From Jaenimonas drosophilae (taxonomy: Eukaryota > Euglenozoa > Kinetoplastea > Trypanosomatida > Trypanosomatidae): a DNA stretch of 64,000 nt. Made by a program: the position numbers and the translations under genes. The notes beneath the pieces were generated by a model. The model did not search any database and was not told where the DNA came from. It saw only the letters and a list, made by a program, of their open reading frames with translations. Position 1 is the first letter of the stretch; each line of letters opens with the position of its first letter. The stretch spans positions 1-64,000 of the forward strand of contig JASAON010001598.1 of assembly GCA_030849065.1 (NCBI GenBank), written 5' to 3'. This document shows positions 1 through 7,628 of this stretch, piece after piece.

Positions 1-1
1 T

Positions 2-178
2 GATGTGGAGGACGCGGCGGTGACCCCTTGCAAGAAGTACGAGTACTTCAACATCGATACCATTGGGACGTTGCTGGCGTCGGAGATCTACCAACTCTCC
101 ATTGCCAAGCACTTCGCCACGCGTGGAAACCAAGGTCGGAAGGCGGGCTTCAATCACCCAGCGGCCACCGGCGGATAA
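2..178 (+). CDS. 3' end of a plus-strand gene, product unknown
   Basis: Fifty-eight codons are open from the window edge to a TAA at 176-178. The codons are dominated by C- and G-ending choices (GAG, GAC, TAC, TTC, ATC, AAG), as in the minus-strand genes, so this is very probably real coding sequence and not a chance frame. The visible C-terminus reads ...YFNIDTIGTLLASEIYQLS..., then a basic/glycine-rich tail ending in ATGG. I do not recognise the family. It is the only plus-strand protein gene in the window and marks the end of a rightward polycistronic unit that converges on the minus-strand unit starting at 2488. Confidence 0.6.
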   Translation, partial: DVEDAAVTPCKKYEYFNIDTIGTLLASEIYQLSIAKHFATRGNQGRKAGFNHPAATGG

Positions 179-254
179 GGGAAAATGGAGCCCCCATGCC
201 CCCACATTCCAAGACCCCGGCGGCGCGCCGATATTTTCAATTTCACCGTGGCGG

Positions 255-259
255 AAAAA
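255..259 (-). terminator. Pol III T-run after tRNA-Ala
   Basis: Five T residues on the minus strand, four bases past the tRNA-Ala 3' end, fit a simple RNA polymerase III terminator. Confidence 0.6.
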
Positions 260-262
260 GAA

Positions 263-335
263 TGGAGAAGTTGGGTATCGATCCCAATACCTACCGCATG
301 CTAAGCGGTCGCTCTACCATCTGAGCTACATCCCC
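263..335 (-). tRNA. tRNA-Ala (anticodon AGC)
   Basis: A 73-nt cloverleaf on the minus strand: a 7-bp acceptor stem (GGGGATG with CTTCTCC), D arm, a 5-bp anticodon stem around loop TTAGCAT (anticodon AGC, read with A34 to inosine), 5-bp T stem TTGGG/CCCAA, and discriminator A. The acceptor stem contains the G3:U70 pair, the classic alanine identity element. Two oddities: a T6:T67 mismatch in the acceptor stem, and a T loop ATCGATA with A at position 54, a feature more familiar from initiator tRNAs. It is divergent from tRNA-Gly, with 72 bp between their 5' ends. Confidence 0.96.
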
Positions 336-407
336 ATGAAATTCTGCCAATGTTTATGTAGGTTTATTATAAGTGTAATATAGCGGCACCTTGCGAAGCC
401 ATAACAA

Positions 408-478
408 GCGCAGTTGGTCTAGTGGTAGAATTCTCGCCTGCCACGCGGGAGGCCCGGGTTCGATTCCCGGACTGCGCA
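408..478 (+). tRNA. tRNA-Gly (anticodon GCC)
   Basis: A 71-nt cloverleaf on the plus strand: acceptor stem GCGCAGT/ACTGCGC, anticodon stem CTCGC/GCGGG around loop CTGCCAC (anticodon GCC), and a canonical T arm CCGGG-TTCGATT-CCCGG that supplies box B. The discriminator is A. It is the only Pol III gene here on the plus strand and stands head to head with tRNA-Ala. Confidence 0.97.
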
Positions 479-481
479 AAC

Positions 482-486
482 TTTTT
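482..486 (+). terminator. Pol III T-run after tRNA-Gly
   Basis: TTTTT four bases after the tRNA-Gly discriminator base, a standard Pol III terminator. Confidence 0.75.
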
Positions 487-697
487 GCTCCAACATTTTT
501 TCTGGCTGTTTTCACGGAAGAATAAACTGCCATGGATTCCAATCTACCTCGCGGAAACTGTTGAAAAATCTCAATCAAGGATTGCTATTGAGTTCTGGAA
601 AACATTCCCTACATCAGATTCTTGATTTGCAGGGGGCCATTGCGGAAAAAAGCCAATGATGATGCAGAAGTTTCTGTGTGAGCAATCTTCTTTGGCT

Positions 698-1620
698 CCC
701 CCCCCTCCGGTTACCCATTGGTTTGGTATTTCATTTTGCCAACGTGTCAATATTGAGCATGGATAAATGTCATCAATCGTTTCTGCGCGGAACTCCTCAT
801 GTATCGAGAAAAAAAAGCGCAATATTCATGCTCTTTGAATCCCCCCCCCCCCACACACACACACGCAAAATACACACAAAGGCACCAAACCCAACCGGCA
901 GTCCAACGGTTAATGACACAATGAAACTGCTGTTGCGCAACGCCATTTAATGCCCGGGGATGTGTGTGTGTGTGTGGGGGGGGGTGGAGGCTAGGTTGAA
1001 ATAGTAGTTTTCACCCGGGGCTTGGAAAGGGCATGTTTTCTCCCACCAACGACTTCGAAAACCCGCATCCCCCCCCCCCACAGACACAACTTTCGAGCAT
1101 CGCGATGGAACAGCCACCATCACCAATAACCGTAATCTTGCGTGCGAAATGAAGGAGTGGATGTGTCTAGCGCCTTCCCATGAAAACATAAAACGCAACG
1201 CTTTGCTCGCGCTTCACCGGCCCCCCCCCCCGCCTGGCGCGGTTTTGGGGGATTCGGCCGGTGGGCATCCCCCCCCCCCCAAAAAAAGGGGGGCGGCTGC
1301 CGGGGGGGGGGGGGGATCGAAAGATCCCCGCGCGCCAAAAGCACACCCTTTGCTGGTGAAAGGCAGCTTAAGCCAACTAGCGCGACGATCGCCGCGCACC
1401 TTGGATGGCGGGGCGATGTCCCTTCGGCATGATCGTCGTCGGGGGGGGGGCGCCCTTGCAAGGATCCCCCCCCCCACCCCCACCCGCGGCACGGGCCGGA
1501 GCGATGAGCCGCCTCAACCCCCGCAGCACTTTCGTTCTTCTGCGTCATCAGCAGAGCATGAAAATTCTCTTGGCGCCGTTGTTTATCGTGCTCGGTGGCG
1601 CTGCAAACCCCCCCCCCCCC
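698..1620. repeat. Cluster of poly-C and poly-G runs
   Basis: Within about 920 bases I count these runs: C8 at 698-705, C12 at 841-852 (followed by an AC repeat), G9 at 976-984 (preceded by a TG repeat), C11 at 1069-1079, C11 at 1221-1231, C12 at 1269-1280 (followed by A7 and G6), G14 at 1302-1315, G10 at 1441-1450, C10 at 1466-1475 and C13 at 1608-1620. Both strands therefore carry long G-runs able to form G-quadruplexes. Elsewhere in the window runs this long are rare and isolated (about 13464, 44092 and 48502). No gene is seen between tRNA-Gly and 5S rRNA. Confidence 0.9.
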
Positions 1621-2025
1621 AAACTCGCAGAACCACAAAAACGGAAAACCAAATTGCTCATTTTTAACATTTGCCACGAGACGGTAAAGCAATGAAGTTG
1701 TCTTCGCCTCGTTTGTCCCCTGGGTTTGCTTTGCGGTCGTTCCGCAGGTGGGGTGGGCGGGGGATTCGGAAGGGATGCCCGACTTCGTTTGCAGATCTGG
1801 CCCTTCGGGTGGTTTTGATTCGAGGGGGAGTGGCTTTGGATTCTCCAGTCGCACAGGTGGCCTATGCTTCCCTCTTCTTTTCTACTCTGTTGGGAACCAA
1901 CTGTGCGCGAATGACGAGAGGTCTCCGGGGGTTTGCAATTATCCGATGCCCCCTTCCTCGTCTTTCCTGCGGTGCTCCGCAGGTGCCCCACTCCACATGG
2001 GGAAAAAACATGATTTCATTTTTCC

Positions 2026-2030
2026 AAAAA
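2026..2030 (-). terminator. Pol III T-run at the 3' end of 5S rRNA
   Basis: Five minus-strand T residues directly follow the 5S rRNA 3' end, as expected for Pol III termination. Confidence 0.75.
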
Positions 2031-2149
2031 GGTGTACGGCACCAAGGGTTCCCAAGTCATCACTGACCTCAGTACTAACTTGGCCTGCCGGTGCTTAACT
2101 TCACAAATCGGACGGGATATGGTGTTTTCACTGGAGTATGGTCGTACAC
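2031..2149 (-). rRNA. 5S ribosomal RNA
   Basis: The 119-nt minus-strand sequence has the 5S signature. Its 5' end GTGTACGACCATAC pairs with the 3' end GCCGTACACC to form helix I. The interior carries the conserved segments CACCATATCCCGTCCGAT, TTGTGAAGTTAAGC and AGTACTGAGGTCAGTGATG, the last resembling kinetoplastid 5S and including the internal promoter region. A T-run follows at once. It lies as a single copy 57 bp from tRNA-Ser on the same strand, not in a tandem array, at least within this window. Ends are set by helix I pairing and may be off by one or two bases. Confidence 0.93.
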
Positions 2150-2199
2150 GATAGCCTCTAGATAAATCAATTATATTTTAAATTTATTCATAGAAAGAG

Positions 2200-2203
2200 A
2201 AAA
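2200..2203 (-). terminator. Pol III T-run after tRNA-Ser
   Basis: Four minus-strand T residues begin three bases after the tRNA-Ser 3' end, and a further pyrimidine-rich stretch (CTCTTTCTA) follows. Confidence 0.5.
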
Positions 2204-2206
2204 GTT

Positions 2207-2287
2207 CGCAAACGGAAGGGTTCGAACCTTCGCGTGAGATCACACCTGCTTAGCAGGCAGGCGCCTTAACCACTCGGCCACGTTTGC
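2207..2287 (-). tRNA. tRNA-Ser (anticodon GCT)
   Basis: An 81-nt class II tRNA on the minus strand: acceptor stem GCAAACG/CGTTTGC with discriminator G (typical of serine), anticodon stem CCTGC/GCAGG around CTGCTAA (anticodon GCT, for AGC/AGU codons), a long variable arm TGTGATCTCACGC, and T arm GAAGG-TTCGAAC-CCTTC. It is followed on the same strand by the 5S rRNA gene. Confidence 0.97.
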
Positions 2288-2487
2288 TCGGTTGTGCGAT
2301 TCCAATTATGGAGATACAAAAGTTCAGACGAAGACCTGGGTCTCGGCACCAACGTTTCGCTGCTTCAAGCTTGGTGTTGGGGAGGAAAATGGGTCCATCG
2401 AGCGAGTTGCACGCGAAAGAATATTGGCCCCGCAGAAGTCTTTTCTCTTGATACGTAAGCGCTTTCGAGGCCTTGCCCCGACTTTAA

Positions 2488-4062
2488 TTACCCCTCCGCC
2501 TCCATTTCCTCTCCGCCCGTTTGGCTGCTGTAGCTGTTGCTCTTGTGCTTGGGGGTGAAGCGGAACTTCTCCTCCACGGGGCCGAGCACCAGCTCACTGA
2601 TCTTGAGCCAGTCCGTCACACTATCGCTCGCCATGAGCGTCTCCAGGTCGTTGCGGCCTTCGTAGAATGGGGGCCTGTCGTTGATGCGCTGTGGCAGTCG
2701 CTCTAGAAGTCCAACCGGGACATATCGATGGGCAAAGGAGAGCCACTCGCACAGAAAGCGCCGTGTGGTCATCACACCGCGCTCATCGGCACCCCAGTGC
2801 ATGAGGCCGTAGGAGGCGAACTCCTTGATGATCTCCAGCCGTTCCTGGCTGCTGATGTCCATGACCTGGCCGGATTTGATCTCCTTGAAGATCCACGGCT
2901 TGATCAACGCACCACGGCCAATCATGAGGGAACTAACATGTGGGTGCTGTTGCCGATGGGCTTCGGCGTCCTCAATGGAGAGGATATCCCCGTTTCCTGC
3001 CACTGGCAGTGTGGTGAGCTTGGCGCACTCATCCACATAATCCCAGTTGGCCAACTTCGTGTACCGCTGCTTGCGTGAGCGACCGTGGATGGTGACGGAG
3101 GAGGCGCCCCAGCCTGCGTACTCGGCAATCTGCCGGTGAAGCAGCGGGCTCTCCTCATCGGGGCCGATGCGGCACTTGATGGAAACGGGCCGTGTCTGGC
3201 CTGTGGTGAGGTTCTGCACCACCTCACGAAGGCGGCCCTTGCGCTCCCACAGCCCGCACCCGCAGCCACTCGTCACAATCTTATCCACCGGGCAGCCGCA
3301 ATTCACGTCGAGGAAGTCGTAGGAGAAGCCCGAGGCCTCAATGGCCTTTGCAAAGACGCTGGCCTCCTGTGGCCTTGAGACGGCAATTTGGATGCCAAAG
3401 ATGTCTTCGCTCTCGTGGCGGCGGAGGAGGGACCACTCATTCTTCTGCAGCCGGTTGAGGTTGTATACCAGGGCCATCTCACTCACCGTCACATCCACCC
3501 CGAGGCCTTTGCACACACGACGGAAGGGCAGGTTTCCCACGGTGGTGAGAGGGGCCAGGACCAGCTTATCCCGAAAGAGGGCCTCCTTCTTGGCTCGCAG
3601 GGCGGCGGCGTCGCGTTGGCCTTCCTCGGTGGATTGCACCCGGTGCGTATCGGCGTCGGCGTCATGCGTGGAGTCGCTGACCTCCACGGCGCCAGGCACC
3701 TCGCCCTCCCCTCGTGCGCGCTTCTCCCCCACCCCATCCTGCGTCCTGCGCGATTCACGTGTAGCAAGCTTGATCTTCTGCAGCATCTCGCCACGGAAGA
3801 AGTTCAGCTCCCCTTCAAGGGTTGGCCGCTCCGTCCCCTGCACCAGCTCCGAGCGCTCGCGGTCTTGGCCCTTGTTCATCCCACGTGTACGACCCTCCGG
3901 ATCGAGGGTGACGCGCTGGGGAGCGGGGCGGCGGTAGGCCTGGAGCACGGGGCACACGCCGCGTTCATCATTGGAGTTTGGCAGGGTCGCGGGTGTCTCG
4001 GTCGCATCTGCCACGACTGACGTGGGCTGTGGAGGAGGGGCGGCAGAATCACTGGCTTCCAT
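2488..4062 (-). CDS. DUS3: tRNA-dihydrouridine synthase, Dus3-like
   Basis: A 524-aa flavoenzyme that reduces uridine to dihydrouridine in tRNA; the Dus3 clade acts on position 47 using FMN and NAD(P)H. After a variable, charged N-terminus (1-160) the TIM barrel begins at about 165 with DKLVLAPLTTVGNLPFRR. LDVNCGCPVD (251-260) and SGCGCGLWER match the Dus3 GCP and GGGCALM region, with Cys269 the expected catalytic residue. HGR (327-329), NGDI (357-360) and GRGAL (382-386) are FMN/RNA contact motifs, followed by the helical tail (PPFYEGRNDLE). The CCCH zinc fingers found N-terminal in animal and fungal Dus3 are not visible. The frame is open to an ATG at 4257, but a pyrimidine tract and AG at 4090 make ATG 4062 the likely start. 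It is the last gene of the leftward unit. Confidence 0.93.
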   Translation of the reverse strand: MEASDSAAPPPQPTSVVADATETPATLPNSNDERGVCPVLQAYRRPAPQRVTLDPEGRTRGMNKGQDRERSELVQGTERPTLEGELNFFRGEMLQKIKLATRESRRTQDGVGEKRARGEGEVPGAVEVSDSTHDADADTHRVQSTEEGQRDAAALRAKKEALFRDKLVLAPLTTVGNLPFRRVCKGLGVDVTVSEMALVYNLNRLQKNEWSLLRRHESEDIFGIQIAVSRPQEASVFAKAIEASGFSYDFLDVNCGCPVDKIVTSGCGCGLWERKGRLREVVQNLTTGQTRPVSIKCRIGPDEESPLLHRQIAEYAGWGASSVTIHGRSRKQRYTKLANWDYVDECAKLTTLPVAGNGDILSIEDAEAHRQQHPHVSSLMIGRGALIKPWIFKEIKSGQVMDISSQERLEIIKEFASYGLMHWGADERGVMTTRRFLCEWLSFAHRYVPVGLLERLPQRINDRPPFYEGRNDLETLMASDSVTDWLKISELVLGPVEEKFRFTPKHKSNSYSSQTGGEEMEAEG

Positions 4063-4870
4063 GAGAGTGTTGGCGGCTACGTTGAATTGCTGTGAGAGCG
4101 AGAGTGAAGGAGAAACAGAGGCGGGATGGAGTACATGTGCTTCAACAACCACGGGCCATGACCACACCCCGAATAACACAAGAACGACTTGAAGCTTTTG
4201 ATAATTGCCAAACCAGCAATCGCCATTGCCATACACGTCTGGGGGGACGTTCCGCATGATGATTCAGGAGGGGTAACAAGAGACCACACACTCAAGGAAC
4301 CTGATGCAGTACAGCACCACAAACGGCGTAGCCTGAGGGGGTTGATCCAGCGTGGTGTGTGTCTCTCCTCACTCACACACACACGCACACACGAACGCAG
4401 GCTTCCATCCGCTTCTGCCACCGTAGCACACGACAGGCGCCGCATCCACGGCACAAATCAAACGAAGAAAAAGTACGAAGCGACGTTAGTGCGTGTTTCG
4501 GAAAAAAAAAGAAATCGTTTTCATGGATGATATGATGATGTATGTCAGGGGTGGACGCACATCACACAAATAAGAGAGTGTCATTGACGCAACTCAAGCT
4601 TGATGAAGATGAGAAGAAAAAAAAATGGAGCGTTGATGATCTCACGCGTCGCCGTTCGTCGCTCCGCCACGCTCCTCGCAAAAAAAAAAAAAAGGGACGG
4701 CAGAACGACTAGGAGATGCGCAGAGATGCAGCCGAATTGCCTGCCATGGAGGAGAGAGCAGGAACGGGAACGGGATGCGGGAATAAAAAACAGGAACATG
4801 AAAACACACGCATAGTACGTGCTGAACGGCATGGAGCACATCAAGTGAGACGTCGTCGTCGTTGTGACGC
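4063..4870. other. Intergenic region between Dus3-like and cytidine deaminase genes
   Basis: About 800 bases with no convincing gene. On the minus strand it holds T-rich tracts (complements of A-runs at 4502-4510, 4616-4625 and 4680-4693) and a TG repeat (complement of 4372-4395), as expected of a 3' UTR followed by a splice/polyadenylation region. Confidence 0.7.
4090..4120 (-). promoter_or_regulatory. Probable trans-splice acceptor for the Dus3-like gene
   Basis: On the minus strand a pyrimidine-rich tract (complement of 4092-4120, CTCTGTTTCTCCTTCACTCT and on) ends in CACAG with the AG at 4090-4091, 27 bases before ATG 4062. It lies inside the longer open frame, which argues that the upstream 65 codons are not translated. 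Confidence 0.6.
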
Positions 4871-5386
4871 CTACTTCACCAGTGACAGCTTCTGCAGGTC
4901 CATGCCAATATCACCGGGGCCGAACTTGTTGGGGATGAGGTCTGCCAAGCGCATCACGTTGGCGTGTTGTTGATCGTAGGTGACGAGGATCACCTCAAAG
5001 GTGTCGTAGTTGAGGGAGAGGTCCGCCACCTCCACCAACAGCTGCCGGCAGAGGCCGCATGGGGGGCAGAGACTCTGCGGAGGTGCGGCAGGCACCTTGG
5101 GGTCCATGCTGCGGCCATATACAGCCACCGCCTTGGCTGTACGTCGGCCTTCCACGTTGGCACGTACAATGGCGCAGCGCTCGGCACAGCATGACTGCAA
5201 GGTGCAGTTTTCATAGTTGCATCCCTGAGTGACGCTGTTGTCGGTGTGCAGGAGTGCGGCACCCACGGCGAAGTTGGAGTAGGGGGAGTATGCGTTGGTG
5301 TGTGCCTTCACGGCAGCTTCAGCCGCGGCGCGGTACTCTGCCGGGAGGGCTGAGAGTTTCTGGACCTGATTGTGGGTGACCGTCAT
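4871..5386 (-). CDS. CDA: Cytidine deaminase
   Basis: A 171-aa enzyme of the small homotetrameric family, close to the usual length, that hydrolyses cytidine or deoxycytidine to uridine or deoxyuridine in pyrimidine salvage. SPYSNFAVGAAL (34-45) and GCNYENCTLQ (55-64) form the nucleoside pocket. CAE at 67-69 gives the zinc ligand Cys67 and proton shuttle Glu69; PPCGLCRQ gives zinc ligands Cys110 and Cys113. The frame extends upstream to an ATG at 5449, but those 21 residues include a THTHTHTHTH tract encoded by the CA microsatellite at 5404-5428, so ATG 5386 is preferred. An unresolved base (N) lies upstream at 5506. Confidence 0.96.
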   Translation of the reverse strand: MTVTHNQVQKLSALPAEYRAAAEAAVKAHTNAYSPYSNFAVGAALLHTDNSVTQGCNYENCTLQSCCAERCAIVRANVEGRRTAKAVAVYGRSMDPKVPAAPPQSLCPPCGLCRQLLVEVADLSLNYDTFEVILVTYDQQHANVMRLADLIPNKFGPGDIGMDLQKLSLVK

Positions 5387-5403
5387 GATAAAGTAAGAAA
5401 GCT

Positions 5404-5428
5404 TGTGTGTGTGTGTGTGTGTGTGTGT
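5404..5428. repeat. GT/CA microsatellite before the cytidine deaminase gene
   Basis: About a dozen GT units on the plus strand (CA on the coding strand) end 18 bases short of the ATG at 5386. The same repeat type precedes several other genes in the window. Confidence 0.9.
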
Positions 5429-5571
5429 TGATATCACTTTGAGTGGCATAAAGGTGAATGGGGAGAGATGTTAGCGTACATGTGTGTGGGGATCAGGAAA
5501 CAACTNATTCTCCTCCACGCACGCCACACACGTACATTTTCCCTGACGTGTTACGCACCTTTCCTTCTCTT

Positions 5572-6597
5572 CTATCGTCGTGACGAGCTCCCCACAACAC
5601 CCATGCCTTGGAGGGTGTCGAGGTAGGAACGAAAGAAGCAAAACAAGAAGGAGAACAACGTATGCCGCTCCATCACCATGATGGAGGGGTGTGGGTGTGG
5701 GGCTAAGCTCACCGCATCACCACCCGACGTGCTGCGTCGTGCCCAACAACTCTGAATGGCGCGCGCAGAGCCCAGCGCACCAACCGCCTCTTCGTGCGTC
5801 ATGCCCAGAGAAGACTCCACCGCAGAGGCCTGCGCCTCATCCAGCATGCGTATGAAGGCCCACCACGAGATGCTGAAGGACTCCGCCACGGCCAACACCT
5901 CATACAACACCTCCAAGGCGGGAAGGCCAAAGTGGCCACGTGTGGCAGGAGAGGTGGAGGTTGGGGAGCCGCACGTCGATGCCGCAGCCGCCAACGTTGA
6001 GGCGGCGGTGCTACCACCAACATCATCATTTTCATCATCACCGTCCAACCCATCATCGTCCTCGGCGAAGAGCTGGAGCGCCACGGGGCTCTCCTCCACC
6101 TCACGTGCAGCAGAAGCAGAAGCAGGTGCCTCCTCCACATTGGCGAGCGCGGCCAGCATCCACGTCGTGAGCTCCTTTGCCGCAGCGGCCTTTTGCCGCT
6201 CCCGTGATGCACCAGGAGCGCCACCAACCACCTCATCCTTCGTCAGGCGCGTCCAACACTCCTGCAACGTGGCGGTGCTCAGGCAATCCCCGACGAGCTC
6301 CATCGGGAGGTGCTCCGGCACAACGTGAAGGGCCCATGCCACAAATCCGCGGATCTCTTCACGACGGAAGCATCCATCTCGATGAACGTTCATGACGAAG
6401 AGGAATGCCGGCCGATGCATCGCGCGCACAACGCCCACAAACTCATCGGGAAGAAAGTCTGCGGCTTGATGGAGCTCCACGAGCGACCAGCCACGTAATG
6501 ATGATGATGATGATGATGATGAGGTTGGTAGTGACTCCTCGTAGCGCGTGCAGGCCGTTTCCACGGTGGAGGAGATGTAGGTGGAGGCCTGACCCAT
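5572..6597 (-). CDS. Probable N-myristoylated EF-hand-like protein
   Basis: A 341-aa protein of unknown function. Starting at ATG 6597 it begins MGQAST, which fits the N-myristoylation consensus (Gly2, Thr6), so attachment to a membrane is plausible. A Ser-rich tract (26-33, from a TGA microsatellite on the plus strand) leads to a helical region. NVHRDGCFRREE at 70-81 matches the 12-residue EF-hand loop pattern, with Asp74, Gly75, Phe77 and a final Glu81, but Asn replaces Asp at position 1, so calcium binding is uncertain. The centre is Ala-rich and acidic (a D/E run near 205-220). The frame is open to an ATG at 6672, which would hide the myristoylation site; a short upstream ATG (ATGGGTTGA) also precedes 6597. 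Confidence 0.75.
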   Translation of the reverse strand: MGQASTYISSTVETACTRYEESLPTSSSSSSSSLRGWSLVELHQAADFLPDEFVGVVRAMHRPAFLFVMNVHRDGCFRREEIRGFVAWALHVVPEHLPMELVGDCLSTATLQECWTRLTKDEVVGGAPGASRERQKAAAAKELTTWMLAALANVEEAPASASAAREVEESPVALQLFAEDDDGLDGDDENDDVGGSTAASTLAAAASTCGSPTSTSPATRGHFGLPALEVLYEVLAVAESFSISWWAFIRMLDEAQASAVESSLGMTHEEAVGALGSARAIQSCWARRSTSGGDAVSLAPHPHPSIMVMERHTLFSFLFCFFRSYLDTLQGMGVVGSSSRR

Positions 6598-7628
6598 CAA
6601 CCCATGCACCTCTCGCCGACAACAAATGGCAACAACAACAACAACGGCAGCACTATTCTTGATACGCTGCACGCAATGCCATCAGCGGTTGTGTACGAGC
6701 CAAGCAAGCAGAGAAGTGAGCCGCAGAAATGTATTCCTGGTGTATGTGTATGTGTGTGTGTGGTGGTGGAGATGAGCGCCACGCCAATATGTTGCAACAC
6801 GACACAAATGGTTATGTGGTTCAACGCAGCAGCCAACCACCAACCAACTTACCTGGCAAAGAAAAGAGAAGAGAGAGAAAAGGGAGGTACCACATGACGT
6901 GTATGTGCGTATGCACATGAATGTAAGTGAAGAAGCACACCAAGTTGATGGATTGGATGAGTTGCAGAGAAGGTCTTAGAAGCAGCAACAGCATCTGCTG
7001 CTGTGGTTGTGGGGCCGTGGAGGAACTGCATAATGAGGAGCTGCATCATTGGGAAGTGGGTGTGGAGATGGAGAGAGAGAGAGAGAGAGAGGCACGGCGC
7101 CACGAGCGCCACATGCAAACGAAGAAATACAAGATAAACAAGCAAGTGCTGCGCCAGAACATCTTCATGCATCTTCTCCGCTGCTAAACCGGAACCGCGT
7201 ACATCCCTCAATGTTGGCTTAGAAAGCATGATCCGGGGAATTTGCCACCACCGCACAAGGCGCTGAGCAGCGCAGCACGAGAGAGAGAGAGATGGGAGGG
7301 AGAGATTGGGATGGGAGCGGGGGGTGCACGCCGTTTGTAGTGGTATGTGTGCTGTTTGTTCTGTGCGCGACCGCGCAGCACTCATCACAATTATTCATTC
7401 ATTCATTTCCTCATTCCCAACAACAAACCACGTAGCTCATCCATCTACGCACGCAGAAACAATACCCATGAAAGCTAGAATAATAGTGATGGAGATGTAC
7501 GTATCACGTCCAAGCAAGCACGAAATAAAGCAGGGCCTACCAATCAATAACAACCAACGCACAGTACCAACAACCACGTGGTGGTGGTGGGTGGCATCAT
7601 GATGATCATCATGTGCATCTTGTGCGTC
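6598..7628. other. Intergenic region with CA and CT repeats
   Basis: About 1 kb without a convincing gene. It carries a GT-rich stretch at 6739-6763 and GA repeats at 7072-7091 and 7278-7292, which on the minus strand are CT polypyrimidine tracts. A 179-codon minus-strand frame (6849-7388) crosses these repeats and reads as low-complexity LSLSLSL. Most of the region is probably the 3' UTR of the kinase gene and the splice region of the gene at 5572. Confidence 0.65.

Larger units (their letters stand above)
179..2487. other. Convergent strand-switch region with Pol III genes
   Basis: A plus-strand gene ends at 178 and the first minus-strand gene ends at 2488, so two RNA polymerase II units point at each other here. 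In kinetoplastids such convergent regions are transcription termination zones and often carry tRNA or 5S genes. This one holds tRNA-Ala, tRNA-Gly, 5S rRNA and tRNA-Ser. The rest has no convincing protein gene. The frames seen between 1120 and 1991 on both strands owe their length to poly-C/poly-G runs, which read as poly-Pro or poly-Gly. The direction of the left unit rests on one partial gene. Confidence 0.8.

Noticed and set aside
1120..1991. Long overlapping frames on both strands in the strand-switch region (up to 244 codons)
   Set aside because: They are kept open by poly-C/poly-G runs that read as Pro or Gly stretches; codon usage is unlike neighbouring genes and no motif is recognisable.
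1660..2020. Possible structured small RNA (such as 7SL or an snRNA) beside 5S rRNA
   Set aside because: GC-rich hairpins are present, but I could not match the SRP core or any snRNA Sm or conserved box, so no call is made.
5387..5449. N-terminal extension of cytidine deaminase
   Set aside because: It encodes a His-Thr repeat from the CA microsatellite; family length and alignment start at ATG 5386.
5506..5506. Unresolved base N
   Set aside because: A single ambiguous base in an intergenic stretch; it does not break any gene.
6849..7388. 179-codon minus-strand frame between the EF-hand-like and ANTH-kinase genes
   Set aside because: It crosses CT repeats (LSLSLSL), starts at a GTG/ATG with no splice signal, and has no domain; more likely UTR.
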